From Anaerolineaceae bacterium UBA1415 (GTDB lineage: Bacteria > Chloroflexota > Anaerolineae > Anaerolineales > Anaerolineaceae): a stretch of 64,000 nt of DNA. The stretch covers positions 21,624 to 85,623 of the forward strand of contig DBPR01000029.1 of the NCBI GenBank assembly GCA_002305635.1, read 5' to 3'. The notes beneath the pieces were generated by a model, which was given only the letters and a program-made list of their open reading frames with translations, was not told the DNA's origin and did not search any database. Shown piece after piece: positions 1-9,140 of the stretch (positions are counted from its first letter, which is position 1; every line of letters begins with the position of its first letter). The position numbers and the translations under genes are program-made.

Positions 1-24
1 CCCCTCACTTGCAGGGGCATTTTT
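1..24 (+). terminator. terminator-like hairpin just upstream of metK (cut by window edge)
   Basis: A 5-bp stem (CCCCT at 1-5, AGGGG at 13-17) is followed by a short T run at 20-24. The hairpin ends only about 20 bases before metK. It may be the terminator of the preceding gene or the terminator arm of a leader that controls metK; the sequence further upstream is outside the window. Confidence 0.4.
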
Positions 25-45
25 ATAACCTGAGGAGGTTTAACT

Positions 46-1266
46 ATGACAACTACTTTTATGAAATCTGCAAGGTATCTTTTTACCTCAGAATCCGTGA
101 CCGAAGGTCACCCCGACAAAATGTGCGATCAGATCAGCGACGCCATTTTGGACGAAATGATCCGCGGCGATCAGGCCAGCCGTGTGGCCTGCGAAACCGC
201 CATCAAGACCGGCTTCGTTCTCACCTATGGTGAGATTACGACCAAAACTTATGTCGATATCGACGCTCTCGTGCGCGAAGTGGTCAACAGCATCGGTTAT
301 GACCGCGGCAAAAAAGGCTTTGACGGCACAACCTGCGGTGTAATTACCGCGCTCGCCAATCAATCCCCCGATATCGCTCAGGGTGTTGACCAGAAGGGCC
401 GCCCGGATTTCACTTATACTGAAGAATATATCGCCGCTGGCGGTGCCGGTGACCAGGGCATCATGTTTGGCTATGCCTGTGACGAGACAGAAACCCTCAT
501 GCCCATGCCCATCTACTACGCCCACAAACTGACCCGCCGTATGGCAGAAGTGCGCAAGAACGGCACCATCGGCTGGATGTACCCGGACGGCAAGAGCCAG
601 GTTACCGTGGAATACCACTACGGCAAGCCGGTTCGCATCCACACCATCGTTATTTCAAGCCAGCACGCTGACAAATTCGAAGACGTTACGCTGACCAATG
701 AGCGCATTCGCGCTGACGTGATCGAACACGTGATCAAACCCACCATCCCTGCTGACCTGATCGACGACGAGACCAAGATCTACGTCAACCCGACCGGGCG
801 TTTCGTAATCGGCGGCCCGATGGGTGATGCCGGCCTGACCGGACGCAAGATCATTGTAGACACCTACGGCGGCATGGGTCGCCACGGCGGCGGTGCTTTC
901 AGCGGCAAGGATCCGACAAAGGTTGACCGTTCGGCTGCCTACGCGGCTCGCTGGGTTGCCAAGAACGTGGTCGCCGCTGGGCTTGCTCATCGCTGCGAAG
1001 TCCAGCTCTCTTACGCCATTGGCGTGCCCGAACCGCTCAGTATCAATGTCGAGACCTTCGGCACCGGCACGGTGGACGATGAGAAGATCGCCGAAGCGAT
1101 CGGCAAGGTCTTTGACCTGCGCCCGCGCGCCATCATCCGCGATCTGGACCTGCTGCGCCCGATCTATCGCCAACTGGCGAGCTACGGTCACTTCGGTCGC
1201 GACGACCTTGATCTGACCTGGGAAAAGACCGACAAAGTCGACGCCCTGCGCCAGGCACTGGCATAA
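46..1266 (+). CDS. metK: S-adenosylmethionine synthase (methionine adenosyltransferase)
   Basis: This 406-residue cytosolic enzyme makes S-adenosylmethionine from methionine and ATP, releasing phosphate and pyrophosphate. The N-terminus carries the family signature (SVTEGHPDK near residue 18), the GAGDQG motif near residue 139, and the glycine-rich GGGAFSGKDPTKVDRSAAY block near residue 283. The length is normal for bacterial MetK. The start at 46 is supported by a strong ribosome-binding site (GAGGAGG at about 32-38). The gene stands alone and is followed by a good intrinsic terminator at 1286. The hairpin just upstream may be regulatory. Confidence 0.98.
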   Translation: MTTTFMKSARYLFTSESVTEGHPDKMCDQISDAILDEMIRGDQASRVACETAIKTGFVLTYGEITTKTYVDIDALVREVVNSIGYDRGKKGFDGTTCGVITALANQSPDIAQGVDQKGRPDFTYTEEYIAAGGAGDQGIMFGYACDETETLMPMPIYYAHKLTRRMAEVRKNGTIGWMYPDGKSQVTVEYHYGKPVRIHTIVISSQHADKFEDVTLTNERIRADVIEHVIKPTIPADLIDDETKIYVNPTGRFVIGGPMGDAGLTGRKIIVDTYGGMGRHGGGAFSGKDPTKVDRSAAYAARWVAKNVVAAGLAHRCEVQLSYAIGVPEPLSINVETFGTGTVDDEKIAEAIGKVFDLRPRAIIRDLDLLRPIYRQLASYGHFGRDDLDLTWEKTDKVDALRQALA

Positions 1267-1285
1267 ACCGATCTCATCTTGTAGC

Positions 1286-1323
1286 AAAAAAGGCTCTTAC
1301 CACACTGTGAGGGCCTTTTTCTA
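1286..1323 (+). terminator. intrinsic terminator of metK
   Basis: An A-rich arm (AAAAAGGCTCT) pairs across a 12-base loop with AGGGCCTTTTT, ending in a T run at 1316-1321. It lies about 20 bases after the metK stop and could also stop transcription arriving from the minus-strand histidine kinase gene side. Confidence 0.85.
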
Positions 1324-1358
1324 TTCAATCGTACCAGTCACAACGGAAAAAAGTCAGC

Positions 1359-2420
1359 CTAATTCACATCGGTTGCTTCGTTGGTGAGGTTGGGGATGAA
1401 AACTGTAACCCTTGTTCCTTTGCCAACTTCACTCTCAATATTCAATCTGCCGCCCAGCTTGCGCACCATCTCGTCCGTGATTGCCAGCCCAAGCCCGGAG
1501 CCGCCGGTCTTTCTCGCGCGGGATTGGCTGGCGCGATAAAAACGTTCCAGCACATGGGGCAGGTCTTTGGCAGGAATGCCGATTCCCTGATCTTCCACCA
1601 CAAAGTCGCAGCCGTTCTCCCGGCAAACCGCGCTAACGGTGATGGTCGTTTCGGCTGGGCTGTACTTGATGGCGTTTTCGAGCAGATTAAGCAGAATGGA
1701 TTGAATGAAGACCTGATTTGAAAAGAGCTCTTCCCTGCCCTCTAACGCTTCTTCGATGGTTATTTGTTTGTGCGAGGCGATCTTTGATGCCAGGTCGTTT
1801 ACGTGCTGGATCATTTCAGGCACATTGATCAGCCCGTAGGCTTCCTGTTCCGCTTTGGCATCCAGCTTTTCAATTTGCCCGACCAGATTTTCGATCCTTT
1901 TGGTGGCGTGGTCGATCGTATCCATAAAAACGTAATCAAAGATCTTGGCGTCCTCCATCCGTTTGCGGTAGCTGTCGATTGAGAGGCGTAGCAGCGCGGC
2001 TGGGGTGTTCAGTTCATGGATGGCGTTGGCGACGAATTGTTTTTGGCTTTCAAATTTTGCGTCAAACTGCTCCAGACCAGTTCTGAACATTGAATCCAGT
2101 TCAGCCAGGTCCAAAGCATCCGCTTTGCCCGGGCTCAGGGTTCTTTTCATCGCGGAATAGACATTGCCTGTCATCTTTTTGGATTTTGGATTGGGCAGGA
2201 TGGTCAATTTTCTTATTGACAGTGCCAAAAGAGCCCCAAGGAGGACATAAATCAAACTTCCAATTATCAATAGGGTGGAAAGCGGGGCGATGTTTTTCTG
2301 AATTGCTGATCTAAAAAAGAGATAATTTGCCAAAGCCACGAGCAAGAAAGCGACAAAACTGAGAATGATCAGAATGACCTTCTTTGAATCTTTGCCTGAG
2401 TTCCGGTTTGTTTTTTTCAT
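1359..2420 (-). CDS. two-component sensor histidine kinase
   Basis: This 353-residue membrane kinase has two N-terminal transmembrane helices (about 15-35 and 46-68) with almost no extracellular loop, then a HisKA dimerisation domain with the phospho-acceptor His135 in an IHELNTP motif and a HATPase_c domain (N box around Asn249, DQGIGIP at 277, GGSGLGLAI at 306). No HAMP domain is evident. The tiny sensing loop is typical of kinases that sense through a partner ABC transporter. It is the last gene of a minus-strand operon with its response regulator 11 bases upstream and the FtsX-type transporter before that, so it probably responds to a compound handled by that transporter. Confidence 0.93.
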   Translation of the reverse strand: MKKTNRNSGKDSKKVILIILSFVAFLLVALANYLFFRSAIQKNIAPLSTLLIIGSLIYVLLGALLALSIRKLTILPNPKSKKMTGNVYSAMKRTLSPGKADALDLAELDSMFRTGLEQFDAKFESQKQFVANAIHELNTPAALLRLSIDSYRKRMEDAKIFDYVFMDTIDHATKRIENLVGQIEKLDAKAEQEAYGLINVPEMIQHVNDLASKIASHKQITIEEALEGREELFSNQVFIQSILLNLLENAIKYSPAETTITVSAVCRENGCDFVVEDQGIGIPAKDLPHVLERFYRASQSRARKTGGSGLGLAITDEMVRKLGGRLNIESEVGKGTRVTVFIPNLTNEATDVN

Positions 2421-2431
2421 TTCAACGGCTT

Positions 2432-3118
2432 TTACTTATCCAGCGTGATCTGGTAACCCTGATTCACAACCGTTCGGATGGAAACGTCATTTAGATTGGC
2501 ATGACGCAGCTTTCTCCTCAGGTTATAGATATGCGTGCGCAAGGTCGTCGAAAACAAGGTACTGCCAAAATCATCCCAGCTTTTGCTGATCAGCTCTTCC
2601 TGTGAGATCGTTATTCCAGGCTTACGCAAGAGGTTTTCCAAAAGCATATATTCCGTAATCGTCAGGTTAATCTCTTTGCCGTTAACATACGCTTTCTTCA
2701 AAGATGGGTCAAGGGAAAGCTGCCCCAGGCCAAGCATTGGTTTGGATGACTGCGGCATGCGCCGCAAAAGCGCCCGCATCCGGGCAAGCAGCTCCTCTAG
2801 CGGAAAAGGTTTGGTCAGATAGTCGTCCGCGCCGATGTCAAGCCCTTTCACACGGTCAAAGGTTTGCCCCCTGGCTGAGAGGATGAAGATGCGCGAATTG
2901 GGTTTGGCTTCGCGGATTTGTTTGCAGACCGTCATGCCGTCAATCCCCGGCAAGCCCAGATCGAGCAGGATCATATCGTAGTCGATATTGCTCCCAATGG
3001 CGCGGTAGAGCCCCTCTTCGCCATCCGCCGCGATATCGACAAAGTAAGCCTCCTGCCGCAAAACATTGGCAAGCATGTTGGCAAAAAACTCTTCATCCTC
3101 GATCAATAAAATCCGCAT
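2432..3118 (-). CDS. OmpR/PhoB-family response regulator
   Basis: This 228-residue regulator has a receiver domain (1-120) with acidic residues near the N-terminus (EDEE), phospho-acceptor Asp53 in the LLDLGLPGIDG motif and Lys103 in LTKPF, followed by a winged-helix DNA-binding domain (about 130-225, ending in RTVVNQGYQI). It is paired with the kinase encoded just downstream. A direct repeat with 11-bp period upstream of the operon's ATPase gene (7146-7163) has the spacing expected for a PhoB/OmpR-type dimer and is its most likely target. Confidence 0.95.
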   Translation of the reverse strand: MRILLIEDEEFFANMLANVLRQEAYFVDIAADGEEGLYRAIGSNIDYDMILLDLGLPGIDGMTVCKQIREAKPNSRIFILSARGQTFDRVKGLDIGADDYLTKPFPLEELLARMRALLRRMPQSSKPMLGLGQLSLDPSLKKAYVNGKEINLTITEYMLLENLLRKPGITISQEELISKSWDDFGSTLFSTTLRTHIYNLRRKLRHANLNDVSIRTVVNQGYQITLDK

Positions 3119-3147
3119 TGTGTACCTGCTGAATGATCACTGATACT

Positions 3148-3175
3148 ATTTTATCATTAGCACTGTGAGTCACAA
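3148..3175 (-). promoter_or_regulatory. possible internal promoter for the two-component genes
   Basis: In the 108-base gap before the response regulator gene there is TTGTGA (3175-3170), a 16-base spacer and TAAAAT (3153-3148), read on the minus strand. It would let the regulator and kinase be made without the transporter genes. Confidence 0.4.
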
Positions 3176-3226
3176 TTGCGTTGACACCGCCCTTTGATCA
3201 GTCTGAACCTTTATTGGTGATTTTGT

Positions 3227-6200
3227 TCATTCTTTCACCTGCAGTAACTCCATGGGCTTTTTGTTGGAGACCAAAACGCTCCCCAAAATTGACCCCAGCA
3301 AGGTACCACCAAGATAGACCAGACCAGCCGATAGAACCGACAATCGGACAACGGCCAGACCTTTCATGGCAACCAGAAGCAGCATGCCCGACCCAAGCCC
3401 TATAACCGTTAACAACAGGGTCTGACAGACCTGCATGATTCTAACCTTTCGCTTCTCCACGCCGAGCATGCGCAGCATCGCGGTCACTTTCGACTGATTT
3501 AAAACCAACGATAAAGACAACGCTCCGCCTATCAGACCCGCAATAAGCATGGAGAATGGATATAGCTTTTCCATCAGTGATAGGTTTTGCTCCATCGGCT
3601 CAACCACAGCTTTGATTTCTTCATCCCAGATGACAACACTTTTTGGAAAACCTGAAGAAGCAGTCTGTTTCTTTTCAATTAGTGTCTTAAATTCCTCCAG
3701 ACGATAATTCACTTCAGGTTTTGTATAGAAGACCGCTTTGGCATAATCAAACGGAACCGTGAAATGCTGCTCCAGGGCCGATAAATTGGTTATCATGGGA
3801 TAGGATGTACGGATGGTCTCATCCACCGAAACCGCCAGGGCGTTTCCCCAGTCAGATCCGGCTGTAGAGCCAATGATCAGGAAAGTGATCGGCTTCTCCG
3901 CCCTGGCGAGGCTCAGGCTGACTTCGTCTCCAACATGCCAGCCTTCCATCTCCAGATCCTTCTGATGAACAACCAGAGGTACTTTTTTGGTTTTCAGATC
4001 TTCTGCGGTCCAGTTCTCTATCAGGTTTTGTTCCCCAAACCCAGGCAGGAATTCAAACCCATAACCGATCCGATTGCCGCCAAAAAGCAAGCCGTCTTCA
4101 AAGTTATTGATCGCGAAGATGGAATATTGAATCGCATAGGTTTGATCGTTTTTTTCACTATACCAATTGGTTTGGTACTTGTAGATACTGGTCAGGTTGC
4201 CTTTTTCGCTAAACCCAGTGTCATTCGTCCAGTCCACAACGTTCCGCTTAATATTGTTTCTTAAACTGACGAAACCCTCCTGACTTCCTGCGGAATAATC
4301 AATTCTGATCGGATTGCTTGCATATAGCCTTGCGATCTCATTTTCATTGCTGGAGATCAAGCTTTGGATCCAGCCGAGAGAGAGCAGCAAAAACGCTGCC
4401 ACCAGCGTGGTAAGCAAGCTTTTCGCTTTTGAGCGGATCAGGTGTTTTTCAGCAAACTCCTTGATCGCTATTTTGGGGTCAACTCTTCCTCTCAGGACTG
4501 TAATGTCAGATAATTTGGGCAATACTTCCGAAAGACTGGTCTTGAACACCTCCACATTGATGGGATCCATTACCTTCAACCTTTGAATCCCTTCACTGTT
4601 TTGTAAAAGTTCAAGAACAGGCGTATCCGTCACCTTGCGCGTTCCGATATACATTAGGACCAACAGTACGAGTATGGAAAAGACCCAAAATGCGATTCCC
4701 CATCCGGCTTTTAGCCCTGGCTCGGGTAAAGCCCCCGACGGCAGGGGCAGTCTTGAAAGAGATTCCGCCGCGCGCGCGTGCCCGTTCACCCAGGAAAGGA
4801 TCGATCCGATCGAAGAGCCAACCAACCCAAGTATCAGTAAGGGCAGGATCAACTGTCTGTTGCCGCTCTTCGCGGGGACACCCAAAGCTCTTAAAATAGC
4901 GTAGTTCCTGCCTTGTTGCCGCAAATATAAGAAAACTGACAAGCCAGTTGCGAGCGATAGCGCCACGGTGAGCAGGGATAAAGCAATTCCTGTTGACTTT
5001 CTGAGTGGGTCTGCACCTGCCATAAAGTTTCGCCCGTTATTGTCCAAAAACCCGAGTTTAAAACCCATTTCCTTTAATTTTGGTCGAAACTCCTCGATAA
5101 ACTGGTCCTGATCACGTGGATTATTGAGGACAAAATTGTACGCGAAGCCTTTTTCACTGATTCCGGCATCTGTCACCGCCAAGGCGTATTCATCTGAAAA
5201 AGTCGAATTTGGCACAAAAGCAATGGATGAGATCACATTGGTCTTTTCATTTACGTCCATGGCAGGGTTTGAATAAATCCCAACGACTTCGTAGGTAATG
5301 GTTTGAGCGGGATAATCCTTCCAGTTCTCGATATCTTCATCTCCACGGATATAGGAGTAAAGTGGATTTCGCAGGCTTCTCATTGTTACGGTTAATTTGC
5401 TTCCTACCCGCACCTTGCGCGTCACCCCAAAAGCCTTTGAGATTACAATTACATTTCTCTGATTCACTTCATCGTCATGATTCAACCAACGACCAAAAAA
5501 CAAATAATTGTTGTTCGCGTCTGTCTGATTCGCCGGCATGGCGCTCATATCGCTGGTTCCAATAAGCAAAATCGAGCTCAGATTTTGATTCAGACGGTCA
5601 ACCTCATTTCGGAGCTTTCCAAACTCTGGTTGGGAGAGATCAATTCTCTCTCCCTCCTGAACCTCCAGGTACCACAGGTCGGCATCATCAAGCGCTTTGA
5701 TGTTTAAAGCATCGAATTCGTTTTCGACATCGATCTCGTTGCCAACGGAAGCATAATTCCCGATCGGATTATGCCAGGCCCGAATCAGGTAGTGGTGCCC
5801 CTCTTCCAGCTCGTTCAGGTGGGAATCCATTTGATCGAAATTGGGCGTGAAGCGGGCTGGTATCCACATTACATAATTTTTCCCTTCCCATATGCGATCA
5901 CGGTAGGCTGCCAGAACCTCTTCAACCTCCCAGATCATCCGATATCCCGCGAAGTATTCAATGCCATCTTTTTCCGCATTCACCTTGTCCAGGATCAACA
6001 ACTTGCCATAGAACCAATAGTCCAGATTAAAGACACCCTCGCCTTCCTCCATGGCTCCTGGCGCGTCATGGCTGCCGGTGTAAAAATCGATGTTTTGGTA
6101 ACGAACCATCACTGCGGAAGTTTCGCGCTGCAGATCACCATAGTTGGTATAGGGGGAATTCCCGATCAATTCTGCTGCTTCGGAAAAAGAATGGCTTTGC

Positions 6201-6403
6201 TCAATTTCCCAATCCCTTTTTATATAGCCAATGGAACGGTAATAACCTTCCAGACGGTTCGTTTCTCGCCAGACAATGATCGTTTCTACCGCTTTTCCCA
6301 CGAAGCCATACGCAACCAGGCCAATCAGGAGGGTCAGCAGGATCGCGATGATCGGTTTGCGCAAAAGTGATTTTAGGATGATGTTTTCGGGCTTTTTTGT
6401 CAT
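3227..6403 (-). CDS. giant FtsX/MacB-type ABC transporter permease
   Basis: This 1058-residue protein has about eight predicted transmembrane helices arranged as two FtsX-like repeats: helix at 15-40, a large extracytoplasmic region to about 480, three helices (about 480-505, 525-550, 575-600), then a second unit with a helix near 665, another extracytoplasmic domain of about 240 residues, and three final helices (about 940, 990, 1030). The ATPase is encoded 27 bases upstream and a two-component system downstream. Such transporters either export or extract compounds from the membrane (lipoproteins, antibiotics, peptides); the substrate cannot be told from sequence. The linked sensor without a sensing loop suggests an antimicrobial-peptide-type detoxification module. 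Confidence 0.88.
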   Translation of the reverse strand: MTKKPENIILKSLLRKPIIAILLTLLIGLVAYGFVGKAVETIIVWRETNRLEGYYRSIGYIKRDWEIEQSHSFSEAAELIGNSPYTNYGDLQRETSAVMVRYQNIDFYTGSHDAPGAMEEGEGVFNLDYWFYGKLLILDKVNAEKDGIEYFAGYRMIWEVEEVLAAYRDRIWEGKNYVMWIPARFTPNFDQMDSHLNELEEGHHYLIRAWHNPIGNYASVGNEIDVENEFDALNIKALDDADLWYLEVQEGERIDLSQPEFGKLRNEVDRLNQNLSSILLIGTSDMSAMPANQTDANNNYLFFGRWLNHDDEVNQRNVIVISKAFGVTRKVRVGSKLTVTMRSLRNPLYSYIRGDEDIENWKDYPAQTITYEVVGIYSNPAMDVNEKTNVISSIAFVPNSTFSDEYALAVTDAGISEKGFAYNFVLNNPRDQDQFIEEFRPKLKEMGFKLGFLDNNGRNFMAGADPLRKSTGIALSLLTVALSLATGLSVFLYLRQQGRNYAILRALGVPAKSGNRQLILPLLILGLVGSSIGSILSWVNGHARAAESLSRLPLPSGALPEPGLKAGWGIAFWVFSILVLLVLMYIGTRKVTDTPVLELLQNSEGIQRLKVMDPINVEVFKTSLSEVLPKLSDITVLRGRVDPKIAIKEFAEKHLIRSKAKSLLTTLVAAFLLLSLGWIQSLISSNENEIARLYASNPIRIDYSAGSQEGFVSLRNNIKRNVVDWTNDTGFSEKGNLTSIYKYQTNWYSEKNDQTYAIQYSIFAINNFEDGLLFGGNRIGYGFEFLPGFGEQNLIENWTAEDLKTKKVPLVVHQKDLEMEGWHVGDEVSLSLARAEKPITFLIIGSTAGSDWGNALAVSVDETIRTSYPMITNLSALEQHFTVPFDYAKAVFYTKPEVNYRLEEFKTLIEKKQTASSGFPKSVVIWDEEIKAVVEPMEQNLSLMEKLYPFSMLIAGLIGGALSLSLVLNQSKVTAMLRMLGVEKRKVRIMQVCQTLLLTVIGLGSGMLLLVAMKGLAVVRLSVLSAGLVYLGGTLLGSILGSVLVSNKKPMELLQVKE

Positions 6404-6430
6404 TTCATTTCCTCTGGTCAGGCTTGTGTT

Positions 6431-7093
6431 TCAGGCCGGGATCATTTTTCCATCATCCATTTTCCAAACCTGATCCGCCTGAGCGGCAATCTGAGGGTCG
6501 TGGGTGACAATGATCACGCAATAGCCGTTTTCGTGAGCCAGAACTTTCAGAATATCAACGATGTTTTGCCCGTTTTCCTTATCGAGATTACCGGTCGGTT
6601 CATCTGCCAGAATGACGCGCGCTCCGCTGGCCATCGTGCGCGCGATCGCCACGCGCTGCTGCTCACCGCCAGACAGGTTTGAGGGGAAGCGCCTGTGCTT
6701 ATCATCCGTGATGCCAACTGAATTGAGAAAGACCTTTGAACGGGTTCTGGCTTCCTCGCGCTCAATCCCGTTGAGCTCCATCGGGAAGCTGACGTTTTCG
6801 ATCACGTTCAGCATGGGGAATAAATGAAAGGCCTGGAAGATCATGCTGACCTGCTCACGGCGGTATTGATCGAGGTCGAGGGTGGAAAGTTTTGTGCCGT
6901 TGATGCTGACTTCGCCTTCGGTTGGCACGTCGAGCCCCGCCAGGATCGAGAGCAAGGTCGTTTTGCCAGAACCCGATGGGCCGGTTACCGCGTAAACTTT
7001 TCCGCCATGGAATGAGACATTGATATTATCCAGGGCTTTGCGGTCGCTGCCTGTGTAGCTGTAACTTAGGTTTTCGATCGTGAGTGTATTCAT
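6431..7093 (-). CDS. ABC transporter ATP-binding protein (LolD/MacB type)
   Basis: This 220-residue ATPase has a Walker A motif at 38-46 (GPSGSGKTT), Q-loop near 87, ABC signature LSGGEQQR at 140, Walker B ILADEP at 161 and switch His198. Its size and sequence match the MacB/LolD/BceA group that works with FtsX-type permeases. It is the first gene of the minus-strand operon with the permease, response regulator and kinase. A GGAGGG ribosome-binding site precedes the ATG, and a promoter with putative regulator boxes lies just upstream. Confidence 0.95.
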   Translation of the reverse strand: MNTLTIENLSYSYTGSDRKALDNINVSFHGGKVYAVTGPSGSGKTTLLSILAGLDVPTEGEVSINGTKLSTLDLDQYRREQVSMIFQAFHLFPMLNVIENVSFPMELNGIEREEARTRSKVFLNSVGITDDKHRRFPSNLSGGEQQRVAIARTMASGARVILADEPTGNLDKENGQNIVDILKVLAHENGYCVIIVTHDPQIAAQADQVWKMDDGKMIPA

Positions 7094-7123
7094 CTTCCCT
7101 CCAGCAATCTATTCGTTTTTTGT

Positions 7124-7163
7124 ATCTTAACTATACTAATTAGGGTGTCAAGATGATGTTAAG
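7124..7163 (-). promoter_or_regulatory. promoter of the ABC/two-component operon with direct-repeat regulator boxes
   Basis: On the minus strand CTTAACA (7163-7157) and CTTGACA (7152-7146) form a direct repeat with an 11-bp period, the arrangement bound by PhoB/OmpR-type dimers. The second copy contains a TTGACA -35 element; a TAAGAT -10 candidate lies at 7129-7124 after 16 bases. This suggests activation or autoregulation by the response regulator encoded in the same operon. Confidence 0.5.
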
Positions 7164-7338
7164 AAAAACAACAATTCTCAAAATGACAGAATTGACATGA
7201 TCAAATCTTGAATTGGTAAAAGAATTGTAAGGGAGGTGGCAATCAGGGTGGGCCAACCCAACAATCTGTGAGAAACACAGGGTGCTACTCTTGACATTTA
7301 AGACGGTATCTACATAACTTGCCTTTTCAGGAAATGAA

Positions 7339-8352
7339 CTAAGATTTGATCTTCAGGACAAGCCAGACCAGGCCCAGCAATAAAGCGGCTGTCAGCAGCG
7401 CCCACTTGACCCAGCCAGACGAGCCTTCGCGTAGAGCAATTTCAGGAATCTCAACTTCTTCCTGATTTTTTGCTTCTTCATTAATGAAAGTTTCCGAAAC
7501 CTCGCCTGGTTCAGCTTCCAAAGGGACTTCCGCGATGACCTGGCCCAGGTTCGCATGGTCAATGCCATAAATCGCCGGGGCTTCGCGTTCGGCCTCTGCC
7601 ATGGATTCTTCAGGTTGATTTTCCTCCGGCGTTTGTGAAGAGGAACCAGCAGAGCCGATCACGAATCCACCGCCGACACCTACCGGTGCTGAATATTCCG
7701 GATCCTCTACCACAAAATCCTCACCTTCGGTCGTTTGGTCGGATTCGCTCGCTCTCACTTCGTCGTTCTGGATTTTTGCGACATTGATATTGAGGGTAAC
7801 GCCGGCACTGCCCGGCTGGTAAGTCCCACCGCCGCCGCCCAGGCCATACGGTGCGCCACCGCCCAGGCCGCCGCCGGCCCAGTTGATCAATAAAACGGCT
7901 TCGTTCCCGCTGGCAAGCTCAGCATCAGCCATCACCTGCGCGTCTTCTTCCATCCCTGCTGAATCGAGGGAATAGGAAGCAACCTGATCAGCCTGAGGGG
8001 CTGCGTTTTTGGCCGCAAAATTGTTGAATAGCACCTCTCTGCCAAAGACCACCATCACTGTCAGCGCCATCACCGCGCTTGACCATCCGAAAAGGGGCTG
8101 TAAGAAACCGCGCTTTTTGGCCTTTTGGGCTTCGGCCCGGGTGAGGGTGAAGTTATGCGGCAGTTTGCGCGCGGGCAAAGCTGACAAAGCGCGCTTGAGC
8201 TGTTTTTGCTCCTCGAGCTTCTCCCTTAAATGCGGAGACTGAGCCAGCCGCTTTGCAAACTCTTGCTGCTCTTCCACTGAAAGAGCATTATCGAGTGAGC
8301 AGCTGAGCAATTCCAGGTCTCTCAAAGTCACTTGTTCGGGTCTAAGCATCAT
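7339..8352 (-). CDS. putative anti-sigma factor, membrane protein
   Basis: This 337-residue protein starts with a helical domain (about 10-60) resembling anti-sigma N-termini, but lacks the usual zinc-binding HxxxCxxC (SPHLREK stands in its place). A transmembrane helix follows at about 86-108, then a long extracytoplasmic low-complexity region rich in Gly, Glu and Ser (including a GGGLGGGAPYGLGGGGG-like stretch near 160-175), and a second helix at the C-terminus (about 315-334). Its start overlaps the end of the ECF sigma gene by 11 bases, so the two are translationally coupled. By position it most likely holds the sigma factor inactive at the membrane; what releases it is unknown. Confidence 0.75.
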   Translation of the reverse strand: MMLRPEQVTLRDLELLSCSLDNALSVEEQQEFAKRLAQSPHLREKLEEQKQLKRALSALPARKLPHNFTLTRAEAQKAKKRGFLQPLFGWSSAVMALTVMVVFGREVLFNNFAAKNAAPQADQVASYSLDSAGMEEDAQVMADAELASGNEAVLLINWAGGGLGGGAPYGLGGGGGTYQPGSAGVTLNINVAKIQNDEVRASESDQTTEGEDFVVEDPEYSAPVGVGGGFVIGSAGSSSQTPEENQPEESMAEAEREAPAIYGIDHANLGQVIAEVPLEAEPGEVSETFINEEAKNQEEVEIPEIALREGSSGWVKWALLTAALLLGLVWLVLKIKS

Positions 8353-8953
8353 CGTCCTCAGCGTTTAGACGATATTTAGCCGGTAAAAGTTCCCCGGAAC
8401 GGCGTAAACATTCCTGCATTTTTAATCTCGCCCGAGAAAGACGGCTTTTCACAGTTCCGACCGGGGTCTGAATGGCATCAGCGACTGTTTCGTAGTCCTG
8501 ACCAGAGATGTCGACCATCACGATGACAGCCTTGAATTTTTCATCTAAATTGTTAAGACAATTCTGTATTGCCTTCTCCAACTGGGCGTTCATGAATTTT
8601 TCTTCAAGCGACGGGCTCGTATCGGCTAACCATTCCGGCGATTCCATGATGTCCCCATCGTCGGTTTCCGGTTCGAGCGCGATGGTTGGTCTGCGTTTGC
8701 GTTTGCGCAATTCGTCGTAACAGGCATTGGTGACGATGCGCAGGAACCAGGCTTTGAAGGAGCCGCCGCGGTAGCTGTCCAGTTTTCGATACATGGAAAT
8801 GACCGCGTCCTGCGTCGCGTCGGCAGCCGCAGCGTCATCGCTCATAATGCGATAGGCAATGTTAAACGCCATGTCCTGGTAGGTCAGGACGAGCTGATTG
8901 AACGCATCCAGGTCGCCGCGAATGGCTTTATCGATGAGAAGACTTTCTTCCAT
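8342..8953 (-). CDS. ECF-type RNA polymerase sigma factor
   Basis: This 203-residue protein has sigma region 2 (about 8-85, including the DATQDAVISMYRKLDSYRGGSFKAW stretch around the -10-binding helix) and region 4 (about 130-182, with the helix-turn-helix GTVKSRLSRARLKMQ), and lacks regions 1 and 3, as expected for extracytoplasmic-function sigma factors. An acidic linker of about 30 residues separates the two. It is followed by an overlapping anti-sigma-like membrane protein gene, the usual partner. I could not identify its target promoter upstream. Confidence 0.93.
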   Translation of the reverse strand: MEESLLIDKAIRGDLDAFNQLVLTYQDMAFNIAYRIMSDDAAAADATQDAVISMYRKLDSYRGGSFKAWFLRIVTNACYDELRKRKRRPTIALEPETDDGDIMESPEWLADTSPSLEEKFMNAQLEKAIQNCLNNLDEKFKAVIVMVDISGQDYETVADAIQTPVGTVKSRLSRARLKMQECLRRSGELLPAKYRLNAEDDDA

Positions 8954-9086
8954 GCGCTTATTGTTGCAAGTCCTACGCCAGCAATGGAAGTGGACTCGCC
9001 TCCTCCTCCATTTTATCGCAATCCGAAATCGATGGCGGAGCTGAGTTTGACGGAGGGAAGTTCGATTGCGACGATGATCGGTAGGA

Positions 9087-9116
9087 TAAAAAAACTCGTG
9101 GTCGGGGGACCACGAG
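9087..9116 (-). terminator. intrinsic terminator of pgm
   Basis: A perfect 9-bp stem (9095-9103 with 9108-9116) around a 4-base loop is followed on the minus strand by an uninterrupted T run (9094-9088). It lies 25 bases past the pgm stop. The stem closely resembles the hairpin at 24676-24705. Confidence 0.9.
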
Positions 9117-9140
9117 CGAACTCACAAGAGGATGGTTAGT

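Noticed and set aside
1..45. Complete SAM riboswitch upstream of metK
   Set aside because: Only 45 bases are visible, with one short hairpin; no aptamer can be recognised.
7339..8352. Zinc-binding anti-sigma (ZAS) domain
   Set aside because: The HxxxCxxC ligands are absent; only the general anti-sigma-like layout and gene position support the call.
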